A stretch of 64,000 nucleotides of DNA, taken from positions 372,001-436,000 of the forward strand of contig NZ_FWFT01000002.1 in NCBI RefSeq assembly GCF_900172275.1, read 5' to 3'. A model generated the notes under the pieces. It saw only the letters and a program-made list of their open reading frames with translations, was not told where the DNA came from and searched no databases. Made by a program: the position numbers and the translations under genes. Shown one piece after another: positions 18,696-26,891 of this stretch (its first letter is position 1; each line of letters opens with the position of its first letter). Source of the DNA: Pseudooctadecabacter jejudonensis (GTDB lineage: Bacteria; Pseudomonadota; Alphaproteobacteria; Rhodobacterales; Rhodobacteraceae).

Positions 18696-20291
18696 ATGGC
18701 CCCCAAAGTACTCGTCTCCGACAAGCTGTCTGAAACTGCTGTTCAGATCTTCCGTGACCGCGGCATCGACGTGGATTTCATGCCTGACCTTGGCAAGGAC
18801 AAAGACAAACTGGCCGAGGTGATCGGCCAATACGACGGCCTTGCCATTCGGTCGGCCACTAAGGTCACCGCGAAGTTGCTGGAAAACGCCGAAAACCTAA
18901 AGGTCATCGGCCGCGCCGGTATCGGCACGGACAATGTCGACAAAGAGGCTGCGTCGAAAAAGGGTGTGATCGTCATGAACACTCCCTTTGGCAACATGAT
19001 CACCACCGCCGAACACGCCATTGCGATGATGTTCGCCGTGGCCCGTCAAATCCCTGAGGCCAGCGCTTCGACCCATGCCGGGAAATGGGAGAAGTCGAAA
19101 TTCATGGGGGTCGAGCTGACGGGCAAAACCCTGGGCGTCATTGGCGCTGGCAACATCGGCGGTATTGTGTGTGACCGCGCACGCGGGTTGAAGATGAAAG
19201 TCATGGCTTACGACCCCTTCCTGGGCGAAGAAAAAGCCGAGAAAATGGGCGTTCAGAAAGTTGAGCTGGAAGAGCTGTTCGCGAAGGCGGATTTCATCAC
19301 ACTCCACGTGCCCTTCACCGATCAAACTGCCAACATCCTGAGCGCCGAGAACATCGCCAAGCTGAAACCCGGCGTGCGCATCGTCAACTGCGCCCGTGGC
19401 GGTCTGGTGGACGAAGACGCGCTGGCAGAGGCCCTGAAATCCGGCCATGTCGCCGGTGCGGCCTTTGACGTGTTCAAAACCGAGCCCGCCACCGACAGCC
19501 CGCTGTTCAACCTGCCCAACGTCGTCGTAACCCCCCACTTGGGTGCGGCCACGACCGAAGCGCAGGAAAACGTGGCCCTTCAGGTCGCTGAACAAATGTC
19601 GGACTACCTGATGACGGGCGCTGTGACCAATGCGCTGAACATGCCATCTGTCACGGCAGAAGAGGCCAAGGTCATGGGGCCGTGGATCAATCTGGCTGGC
19701 CACTTGGGCAACTTCACAGGCCAGATGACGGATGAGCCGATCAAGGCGATCAACATTCTGTACGACGGGACCGTCAGCGACATGAACCTTGAGGCGCTGA
19801 CTGCGGCCACCATTGCGGGCATCATGAAAAAGGTGAACCCTGACACCAACATGGTCTCTGCCCCCGTGATCGCCAAAGAACGTGGCATCCAGATCAGCAC
19901 CACCAAGCAGGACAAATCCGGCGCCTTTGACGGCTACGTGAAGGTTACTGTTGTGACCGCGAAACGGGAACGTTCGGTTGCGGGGACGGTGTTTTCGGAC
20001 GGCAAACCCCGGTTCATCCAGATCAAAGGCATCAACATCGACGCCGAGATCGGGGCGCACATGGTCTACACGACCAACGAAGACGTGCCCGGCATCATCG
20101 GGGCGCTGGGTCACACGATGGGTGAGAACAAGGTCAACATCGCGAACTTCACCTTGGGCCGGGCCGCGGTCAAAGGCGAAGCCATCGCATTGCTTTACGT
20201 TGACGAACCTGTACCGGCAGCGGCTTTGGCAGCGCTTGAGGCCACAGGGCTGTTTACCCAGGTCAAACCCCTTACGTTTGACGTCGCCTGA
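18696..20291 (+). CDS. serA: D-3-phosphoglycerate dehydrogenase
   Basis: A 531-residue enzyme oxidising 3-phosphoglycerate to 3-phosphohydroxypyruvate, the first committed step of serine synthesis. It has the NAD-binding loop GVIGAGNIGG, the catalytic-region segments NCARGGLVDEDAL and PHLGAATTEAQENVA, an intervening domain, and a C-terminal ACT domain (DVPGIIGALGHTMGENKVNIANF). This is the long type, like that of mycobacteria. The ATG at 18696 follows ATAAGGACC. Serine feedback through the ACT domain is possible but not shown. Confidence 0.96.
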   Translation: MAPKVLVSDKLSETAVQIFRDRGIDVDFMPDLGKDKDKLAEVIGQYDGLAIRSATKVTAKLLENAENLKVIGRAGIGTDNVDKEAASKKGVIVMNTPFGNMITTAEHAIAMMFAVARQIPEASASTHAGKWEKSKFMGVELTGKTLGVIGAGNIGGIVCDRARGLKMKVMAYDPFLGEEKAEKMGVQKVELEELFAKADFITLHVPFTDQTANILSAENIAKLKPGVRIVNCARGGLVDEDALAEALKSGHVAGAAFDVFKTEPATDSPLFNLPNVVVTPHLGAATTEAQENVALQVAEQMSDYLMTGAVTNALNMPSVTAEEAKVMGPWINLAGHLGNFTGQMTDEPIKAINILYDGTVSDMNLEALTAATIAGIMKKVNPDTNMVSAPVIAKERGIQISTTKQDKSGAFDGYVKVTVVTAKRERSVAGTVFSDGKPRFIQIKGINIDAEIGAHMVYTTNEDVPGIIGALGHTMGENKVNIANFTLGRAAVKGEAIALLYVDEPVPAAALAALEATGLFTQVKPLTFDVA

Positions 20292-20314
20292 TCGCCGTTG
20301 GTTCCAAAGTATCC

Positions 20315-20366
20315 TGACAGGGCGTGGACAGCATGGGGCAGCCTTCCCCCCTTCCCCGCCCTGTCA
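20315..20366. repeat. Long-armed inverted repeat behind serA
   Basis: TGACAGGGCG at 20315-20324 is exactly complementary to CGCCCTGTCA at 20357-20366, with a 32-nt loop rich in C. It lies 24 nt behind the serA stop and 20 nt before the next start. No T-tract follows, so it is either a factor-dependent 3' end structure or another element. Confidence 0.6.
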
Positions 20367-20386
20367 AGCTGCACTAAGCCTAGGGC

Positions 20387-21307
20387 ATGGTGCTGCACGA
20401 CATCAAAAAACGGCTTTTCATCGCGCGCAGGCAGCGCCGTGCGCGCCGCGTCTTGATAAACACCATCCAACGGCTACACCCCCACGGTTCAAACAGCAGC
20501 TGGCACATCCGTCATCTGACATCGCGCGGCCATGCGCGCGGGCCGCGCGATCTGTTTCGTTGCATTGCACCGAACGGCGAGCCCATGATTGCCAAGGTCT
20601 ATTCCGAACGGGCTGCGGTCGAGGCGTCGTTCCAGGTTCTTGTTGAGACGGCACAGTTCACCGATCAGCTGGTCCAGCCAATTCTATGCGATGCGGACAC
20701 GGGCGTTTTGCTGATGGAGGACGCGGGGAACGCCGACCTTCAGTCGCAAATCGGGACGCCTCAACAGACCCGAATGATGCAGCAGGCTGGCGCATGGCTG
20801 GCGACCTTTCATGGGCGGGGAGGTGTGCGGCAGGCGCGCTTTACCCAAACGGCCGAAATGCCCATTCCGCCCGCGCAGCAAACCAAACTGCGCCCTGTGT
20901 TTGAGAAACTGCACACGCGGGAACAGGACGTCTTGGGCAGGGCTGTCACCGTGGCGCAAACGTTCGGAGATTTCAAACCGGAGAACCTTATCCTCAGCCA
21001 ACGGGGGCTTCTGGGCATCGATCGCCCGCTGCATGAAACGGCCCCTCGGGAACAGGATTTGGCGTTCTTTTTGTTTTGCACCCAACGCGTGGGGTTCACG
21101 TCCGATCCGTCGCTGGCCCGATTTGCCGAAGGGCGCGCGGCCTTTTTGAACGCCTATGGCTATCCTGAACGAGACGCGCCTTTGCTGGATCAGGTGTTGG
21201 ATTTGATTTCTGTCAGACAATGGATGTATCGATCCGGGCGGGCGGATACGCCAGCCGCGCATCAGGCGTTTTATGACGACTGGATTGCGCGACAGCATCG
21301 CGACTAG
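20387..21307 (+). CDS. Phosphotransferase-like protein (APH/kinase fold), variant
   Basis: A 306-residue protein resembling aminoglycoside-phosphotransferase-type kinases. Features in order: a basic N-terminus, a possible ATP-contacting lysine in MIAKVY (K70), the hinge-like VLLMEDAG at 107-114, and a catalytic-loop sequence FGDFKPENLIL at 193-203. In the usual HGDxxxxN loop the first residue is His; here it is Phe193, while Asp195 and Asn200 remain. The DFG-like Asp may be in GLLGID (212). Substrate unknown. It follows serA in the same direction but after an inverted repeat. Confidence 0.65.
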   Translation: MVLHDIKKRLFIARRQRRARRVLINTIQRLHPHGSNSSWHIRHLTSRGHARGPRDLFRCIAPNGEPMIAKVYSERAAVEASFQVLVETAQFTDQLVQPILCDADTGVLLMEDAGNADLQSQIGTPQQTRMMQQAGAWLATFHGRGGVRQARFTQTAEMPIPPAQQTKLRPVFEKLHTREQDVLGRAVTVAQTFGDFKPENLILSQRGLLGIDRPLHETAPREQDLAFFLFCTQRVGFTSDPSLARFAEGRAAFLNAYGYPERDAPLLDQVLDLISVRQWMYRSGRADTPAAHQAFYDDWIARQHRD

Positions 21308-21343
21308 CTTTTCAATCCCACGCCAGCCGCTTATAGCCTTCCT

Positions 21344-22102
21344 ATGCTTTATGCCATTGGCGACATTCACGGATTTACCGACCAACTGGATCGCGCGTTC
21401 GATTTGATCGCGGCGGACGGTGGGAAAGATGCCCCTATCGTCTTTATGGGCGACTACGTAGACCGTGGGCCCAATGCCAAAGGGGTGATCGAAACACTGA
21501 TGGCAGGCCAAGCGGCGGGGCGGCCCTGGACGTGTTTGATCGGCAATCACGATCTGATGTTCTGGCGGTTTGTGACCCAAGGCATCTGGCAGGACCGCAT
21601 GATCAAATCCGGCAAGGGCTGGCTGCATCACCGTCTTGGCGGCAATACCACGACGATGTCCTACCTGCCGGATTTGGACCTGTTAGAGGGAATTGACCCG
21701 GTCACAGACGCAGACCGCGCATGGTTGCAGCCGCTGCTGCGGGAGGCCGTACCTCAGGCACATCTGGATTGGATTGCGAACGGGCCGCGCTACGCCGAAC
21801 GTCACGGTCATCTGTTCGTGCACGCGGGCATCCGCCCTCATGTCGCGCTGCCCGATCAGACCGAGGAAGACCTTGTCTGGATCCGCGAAGGGTGGATCGA
21901 CAATACGGACGACCACGGCGTTATGGTCGTTCATGGACACACTGCGTTGGATTTTCCGGAACACAGGGGCAACCGCATCAACATCGACAGCGGCGCAGGC
22001 TATGGCCGGACGCTGGTGCCGACGGTGTTGGACGACGGCCAATGGTACACGCTGGATGAGACAGGGCGCACGCCGCTGACGCCGTCACAACTGGCGGATT
22101 AA
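21344..22102 (+). CDS. Metallophosphoesterase (Ser/Thr phosphatase type)
   Basis: A 252-residue metal-dependent phosphoesterase. The three signature blocks are present: YAIGDIHG at residues 3-10, FMGDYVDRGPNAKG, and LIGNHDLMF, with VVHGHTAL near the end supplying the last metal ligand. These resemble PrpA/ApaH-like bacterial phosphatases; whether the substrate is a phosphoprotein or a dinucleoside polyphosphate cannot be told. It lies 36 nt behind the phosphotransferase-like gene and overlaps the convergent GNAT gene by 18 nt. Confidence 0.88.
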   Translation: MLYAIGDIHGFTDQLDRAFDLIAADGGKDAPIVFMGDYVDRGPNAKGVIETLMAGQAAGRPWTCLIGNHDLMFWRFVTQGIWQDRMIKSGKGWLHHRLGGNTTTMSYLPDLDLLEGIDPVTDADRAWLQPLLREAVPQAHLDWIANGPRYAERHGHLFVHAGIRPHVALPDQTEEDLVWIREGWIDNTDDHGVMVVHGHTALDFPEHRGNRINIDSGAGYGRTLVPTVLDDGQWYTLDETGRTPLTPSQLAD

Positions 22103-22567
22103 CCTGTGGCGCGTATGACGGTCTGACGTTGGCGCGAAGGTTTGTTCATAGGTGAAACCGTTGCTTTCCCAAAAGGCGCGGCCTTTGCGGTTTTCATCCA
22201 GCACCGCAATCAGCATACGTCGCGCGCCCCGTTGCGTGGCCTTGGCGACGATATGGGACACCAGTGTCCGCCCCAATCCTTGCCCCCGCACCGCCGGATC
22301 AAACACCATCATGCCGATGTAGCAATCAAGGGCGGACGGATAACCGAACAGGTAGGCCGCCACGCCGACCAGTGTGCCGTCCTGTTCCGCCCCGAGATGG
22401 AAACACGCACCTTCTGTGACCGTTGGCGGGCGATCCGCGAAGAAATCCGCCACGTAGGCATCGTCTGCCGGATGCCCCGTTTCCAAGGTGATGTAGTCCG
22501 CGGCGACATCAAAGACGGCACGGACGGCCTGTGCATCTTCAGAATAAGTCACGGGACGAATAGGCAT
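22085..22567 (-). CDS. GNAT family N-acetyltransferase
   Basis: A 160-residue acyltransferase with the GNAT core: YIGMMVFDPAVRGQGLGRTLVSHIV holds the acetyl-CoA-binding R/Q-x-x-G-x-G/A loop, followed by RMLIAVLDENRKGRAFWESNGF, the C-terminal beta-bulge region. The acceptor substrate is unknown. It is convergent with the phosphoesterase gene and divergent from selU. Confidence 0.85.
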   Translation of the reverse strand: MPIRPVTYSEDAQAVRAVFDVAADYITLETGHPADDAYVADFFADRPPTVTEGACFHLGAEQDGTLVGVAAYLFGYPSALDCYIGMMVFDPAVRGQGLGRTLVSHIVAKATQRGARRMLIAVLDENRKGRAFWESNGFTYEQTFAPTSDRHTRHRLIRQL

Positions 22568-22642
22568 GGACAGACCATGCGCCCCATCCTGTCAGAGAGC
22601 AAGCGTCTGGTCGCCCCGCAATGGATGGGATAGGGACGCCCT

Positions 22643-23692
22643 ATGGGCACAACATTCACCACATTGGCTGCACTGCTAAACCACGGATATGACACGGTGA
22701 TTGATGTGCGGTCCCCCGCGGAATTTGCTGAAGATCACGTGCCGGGGGCGATCAACCTGCCCGCCCTATCAAACGCCGAACGGGCCGAGGTTGGGACGAT
22801 TTATGTCCAAGACGATCCATTCAAGGCCCGCAAGATCGGCGCGGCATTGGTTGCACGCAATGTCGCGGCCCATTTGCAGGGGCCTTTGGCTGACAAGGAC
22901 GGGGGATGGCGTCCTTTGGTGTATTGCTGGCGCGGGGGTCAACGGTCCGGGTCGTTCGCATCCATTCTGCAACAGATTGGATGGCGGGCCGACATGGTGA
23001 CGGGCGGGTATCAAACCTTTCGTGGGCTCGTCCATCAGGTTGCCTATGAGGACGCGGTCGCGCCGCCAGTGATCCTGCTGGATGGCAACACAGGCACTGC
23101 CAAAACAGATGTTCTGCACCGCTTGACCGCGCGTGGGGTTCAAACACTCGACTTGGAAGGCCTCGCGCATCATCGCGGGTCGCTTTTGGGCGGGTACGCA
23201 GAGGCGCAACCGGCGCAAAAGGCGTTTGAGACCGCCATCGCCGTGGCCCTGACACGCGCGGATCCGACCCGTCCGATCATCGTCGAGGCGGAAAGCAGCA
23301 AAGTGGGCGATTGTATCATTCCGCCGACCCTTTGGGCCGCCATGAAGGCCGCGCCGCGCATCGCCGTAGACGCACCGTTAAAGGCGCGGGCCGACTTTCT
23401 GACGCAGGCTTACGCAGACCTGACAGAGGCCAAAGACGTCTTTGCAGGAAAGCTGGAGGCGTTGCGGCGGCATCGTGGGAAAACAGTCGACGTGTGGCTC
23501 GATTTATTGGCGCGGGGAGAGATGTCCGCGTTGGCCTGCGCCCTGATGGAAGATCACTACGATCCCGCCTACCGCACCGCCCGCGCACGGCACGCGCCGC
23601 AGGTCTTAGCGACGTTCGAGGCAGCAACACTGGACCCAGCGGGACGCGACCGTTTGGCCGCTGATATCGCTGATTGGATCAAACGAAGGTGA
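22643..23692 (+). CDS. selU: tRNA 2-selenouridine synthase
   Basis: A 349-residue enzyme (also called MnmH/YbbB) that geranylates and then selenates 2-thiouridine at the wobble position of certain tRNAs. The N-terminal rhodanese domain has the catalytic Cys95 in VYCWRGGQRSGSF, and a P-loop-like DGNTGTAKT at 147-155 starts the second domain. The substrate selenophosphate is made by SelD, encoded by the convergent neighbour with which it overlaps by 14 nt. Confidence 0.94.
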   Translation: MGTTFTTLAALLNHGYDTVIDVRSPAEFAEDHVPGAINLPALSNAERAEVGTIYVQDDPFKARKIGAALVARNVAAHLQGPLADKDGGWRPLVYCWRGGQRSGSFASILQQIGWRADMVTGGYQTFRGLVHQVAYEDAVAPPVILLDGNTGTAKTDVLHRLTARGVQTLDLEGLAHHRGSLLGGYAEAQPAQKAFETAIAVALTRADPTRPIIVEAESSKVGDCIIPPTLWAAMKAAPRIAVDAPLKARADFLTQAYADLTEAKDVFAGKLEALRRHRGKTVDVWLDLLARGEMSALACALMEDHYDPAYRTARARHAPQVLATFEAATLDPAGRDRLAADIADWIKRR

Positions 23693-25817
23693 CGCCCGCG
23701 CCTTCGGTGATCTGACCAATGACGTAAACATCTTCGGCCAAGTCTGCTGCGACCCCTTGCGGAACCGCAGCAAGAAGGCCGCCGCCGGTTTGCGGATCAT
23801 ACATCAGGGCTGCTGTGGCTGAATCCGGTGCGGTGATGTTCGGGATATCCGCGTTGGCGGGGTAAAGCGTGGACCGCACGCCAGCCTCTGCCAACGCAAG
23901 GGCTCCGTCCATCAGCGGCACGGCGTCCAAGTTAACGCGCGCGCCGACGCCGGACGCGGCACATATCCCTGCCAAATGACCGGCAAGGCCAAACCCGGTC
24001 ACATCGGTCATCGCGTTGGCCTGCGTCAGCATTGCCGCGATGTCGCCTTGGGGCGCCATCATGTGGTTGAGGGCCGCAAGAACGTCATCGCCCCGCGCCA
24101 GCCCCCGCATCTCAGCGGCCATAAGGGTGCCGGCACCAATGGGTTTCGTCAGCACCAGAACATCGCCCGCCTTCGCCCCTGCAAGCGTGATCGGGTCGTG
24201 GTCCAATAGGCCAGTGACACTCAGGCCAATGGTCAACGTCTCTCCCATTGTGGTGTGCCCGCCGACCAGCGCGGCGCCTGCATCTTGCAGGCAGGTGGCG
24301 GCCGTTTGCGTGATCTCGGCCAGTGTGCGCGCCTGCAGATCAGGCGTCATACGTGGCACGATCAGGGACAGGGTCGCCGCCTGCGGCTTGGCCCCCATGG
24401 CCCAAATATCGCCCAACGCATGGGTCACGGCGATGCGTGTCATGACAACGGGGTCGTCCGTCACGGCGCTGAGGTGATCTGTCGTGAGGACCTGGCGTTG
24501 CCCGCCCACCGTGAGCACCGCTGCGTCATCGCCGGGCAAGGCCCTAATGTCGGTGCGGTCCGTCGCGGGCAGATCGCCCAAAACGCCAGACAACACATCG
24601 CGCCCCACCTTGGCCCCGCACCCGCCACAGGGTGGAACGGAGCCAACGGCGTCGGCCACGCCAAAGGCCGTCCGAAGGGGCAAATCAACCTCCATTTGCG
24701 GCAGGCCCTCAAATTGGTTCATGAACGTACGGTCGATGTGGTCTTTCCATTTCCACAACAGCGCGCCCTTGCGCGCGGTCCCCAGCTTTTCTGCCAGCGC
24801 GACCTTACCGCCCAATGAAATCAGTTTGAGATAGTCTTTCTGAGGACGAAACGGACGCATTGGACCGCCAGCCAGACGCGCCCGCAGATTGTCGTAAAGG
24901 AACGGGGCCTCGCGGACGGCAAAGACGCCCGCTTTGGGGCGCGGATCATGGCGAAGGTGCGCGCAATCACCGACGGCAAAAACGTCCAAGTCCGATGTCT
25001 GAAGGCTTGGCCCCACGGTCAGAAACCCGTCATGTGTCTCAAGACCGATCTGCGCGACCCAGTCGTGGGGACGGGCACCGGCGGCACCCGTGGTGAAACC
25101 CGATGTGATGATGCGCCCGTCGGCCAAACGCAGACCATCGGCCAGAACCTCAACCACATCGGCGTTTTCAACAGACGTCACGCCAAGGCCATCCAGTGCG
25201 GCCAACAGGCGGGACCGCGCAGGCCCATTGAACCCATCAAGGACGCGGCCCCGGTCGATCAAGGAGACCTTTGGCGCACGGTCCCGAAGGGCATGGGCCA
25301 TTGCCATCGCCAGTTCAGCCCCCGCCACGCCCCCGCCGATGACAGCGATTTTTGGCGCCGACGCGGTGGCACGAAACTGATCCCATTTGGTGGCAAAGGT
25401 GCCCAGCGGTTTGGCTGGGATACCGTGAGTCGCAAAACCCGCCAGTTTTGGCATTTCCGATGTGATGCCCACATCAATGGCGGCCACGTCATAGGCCACG
25501 GGCGGACGTCCGGGCACGGTGATGGTTTTGGCCTGCGGATCCATCGCCACCGCTTTGCCAGAGATCAGGCGCGCGCCTGCGAAACGGGCGAGTTTGACCA
25601 GATCAATATCCAGTTCATCCCGCGTGTAATGGCCCGCGACAAAACCGGGCAACATCCCGGAATAGGGCGCTGTGGGGCCGGGATTGATGACGGTCAGACG
25701 CACACCGGGCAGCGGATTCATACCCCATTTGCGCAGCACAAGCGCGTGGGTGTGGCCGCCGCCAATGAGGACAAGATCGCGGGTGAAAGGGATCGTTTGT
25801 TTCATAAGCTCGTTCAT
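23679..25817 (-). CDS. selD: FAD/NAD(P)-oxidoreductase fused to selenide, water dikinase
   Basis: A 712-residue fusion. Residues 1-375 are a type II NADH dehydrogenase-like flavoprotein: LVLIGGGHTHALVLRKW at 15-31, a second dinucleotide loop VIGGGVAGAELAMAMAHAL at 159-177, and VFAVGDCAHL at 279-288. Residues 395-712 are SelD, which makes selenophosphate from selenide and ATP; the catalytic Cys400 and Lys403 are in CGGCGAKV, and the ATP-binding part includes TTDHLSAVTDDPVVMTRIAV and ALVGGHTTMGE. The catalytic residue is Cys, not selenocysteine. The fused oxidoreductase may supply reduced selenium, which is inference. With selU it forms a tRNA-selenation pair. Confidence 0.93.
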   Translation of the reverse strand: MNELMKQTIPFTRDLVLIGGGHTHALVLRKWGMNPLPGVRLTVINPGPTAPYSGMLPGFVAGHYTRDELDIDLVKLARFAGARLISGKAVAMDPQAKTITVPGRPPVAYDVAAIDVGITSEMPKLAGFATHGIPAKPLGTFATKWDQFRATASAPKIAVIGGGVAGAELAMAMAHALRDRAPKVSLIDRGRVLDGFNGPARSRLLAALDGLGVTSVENADVVEVLADGLRLADGRIITSGFTTGAAGARPHDWVAQIGLETHDGFLTVGPSLQTSDLDVFAVGDCAHLRHDPRPKAGVFAVREAPFLYDNLRARLAGGPMRPFRPQKDYLKLISLGGKVALAEKLGTARKGALLWKWKDHIDRTFMNQFEGLPQMEVDLPLRTAFGVADAVGSVPPCGGCGAKVGRDVLSGVLGDLPATDRTDIRALPGDDAAVLTVGGQRQVLTTDHLSAVTDDPVVMTRIAVTHALGDIWAMGAKPQAATLSLIVPRMTPDLQARTLAEITQTAATCLQDAGAALVGGHTTMGETLTIGLSVTGLLDHDPITLAGAKAGDVLVLTKPIGAGTLMAAEMRGLARGDDVLAALNHMMAPQGDIAAMLTQANAMTDVTGFGLAGHLAGICAASGVGARVNLDAVPLMDGALALAEAGVRSTLYPANADIPNITAPDSATAALMYDPQTGGGLLAAVPQGVAADLAEDVYVIGQITEGAGVTFV

Positions 25818-25853
25818 AGGCGGCGGTGCGACGCGGTGCCAGTCACCAATGCG

Positions 25854-26891
25854 TCAGTCGTAGCCGGTCATTTCCAGATAACCGCGCCCTTGGTGGCTGC
25901 CGGAGATCGTCACCGGACCTTCCCAATAGGGGATTGATGTGGACATCCAGGATTGGGGGTTGATCGCCTGCACCTCGACCTCGACCCCGCGGTCAGGCAG
26001 ACGCACGGCCCACCCCGTGGGGACATCGCGCCCGCCCACGTCTGTCACCGTCAGCGGGTCCGCCTGAAAGGCACCGTCGGGATAGGGCGTGGTGGTTCCA
26101 TCAGGGGCAATCCATGTGGCGGCGGTGTAATGGCTGCCGCCCGTTTGGCGCAGACGGAACCCCATCAGTTTCCCCTCCCCCAGTGACAGCGAAAACCAAT
26201 CCCATCCGGTCTGATCCTCGGACAGTGGTTGCGAGGACCATTCGCGATCAAGCCAGGCTTGGCCGGTGACGGGGATGTCGCCCCCCGGCAGGCTCAACAT
26301 GCCTTCGATGCCGTAAAAGGGTTGGGAATAATAGTAGCTGGCCTGTCCTTGGGCCGATTTGACGGAATAGCCAGCATCACCGTGAAAGACCAACGGGCCC
26401 TGCGCGGTCAGTTGCATGTCGTAGGCGAAGTCAGGCGCAGTGGCTGTCATACGCAAGTTGTCAAAATCGGGGCCCGCCAGTTGCCAATCATCGATCCACG
26501 CCTCAAACGGATCAGCCTGCACGCCGGCTTGGCCGATGCCCCCACGGGCCAGCCGTTCGGTCACGTAATGGGCGTCGGGGGTGGTGACGGCGGCGTGGCC
26601 CATCCACAGCTGCGGGGACGTCCAGCCGTCGACCTCACCCGCCGCGAGGGCCGTGCGAAAAAGCGTCCATTGTAGCCCATAGTCGGTGCCATCCTCATCC
26701 TTCAGATTGGCCGTCAGATACCACCATTCGATGCGGTAATCGGGATGTGGGCCATGGTCTGCAGGGAAATCGAATTCAGCGGGCCGCTGGGGTGTGGCGA
26801 AATCTTGCGTTGCGGTGCCGAGGCCCGCGAAGCCTTGGGCGTAGGCGGCAAAGGGGATCAGAACAGCGAGAAGAACAGATTTAACGTTCAT
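25854..26891 (-). CDS. AttH-like / lipocalin-like exported protein
   Basis: A 345-residue protein with an N-terminal signal peptide (SVLLAVLIPFAAYAQG, cleavage near residue 18). The body matches the AttH / carotenoid 1,2-hydratase-like double-lipocalin family: DYRIEWWYLTANL, YGLQWTLFRTAL, GQAWLDREWSSQPL and WDWFSLSLGEGKLMGFRLR are the conserved segments. Its ATG lies inside the end of the upstream permease gene (11-nt overlap), so it belongs to the ABC operon. In AttEFGH-type clusters this component is thought to act with the exporter at the outer side; the cargo is unknown. Confidence 0.82.
   Translation of the reverse strand: MNVKSVLLAVLIPFAAYAQGFAGLGTATQDFATPQRPAEFDFPADHGPHPDYRIEWWYLTANLKDEDGTDYGLQWTLFRTALAAGEVDGWTSPQLWMGHAAVTTPDAHYVTERLARGGIGQAGVQADPFEAWIDDWQLAGPDFDNLRMTATAPDFAYDMQLTAQGPLVFHGDAGYSVKSAQGQASYYYSQPFYGIEGMLSLPGGDIPVTGQAWLDREWSSQPLSEDQTGWDWFSLSLGEGKLMGFRLRQTGGSHYTAATWIAPDGTTTPYPDGAFQADPLTVTDVGGRDVPTGWAVRLPDRGVEVEVQAINPQSWMSTSIPYWEGPVTISGSHQGRGYLEMTGYD

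Noticed and set aside
18897-20114. A 405-codon minus-strand frame opposite serA
   Set aside because: Mirror frame of serA, rich in His, Arg and Gly as expected for antisense of GC-rich code; no ribosome binding site.
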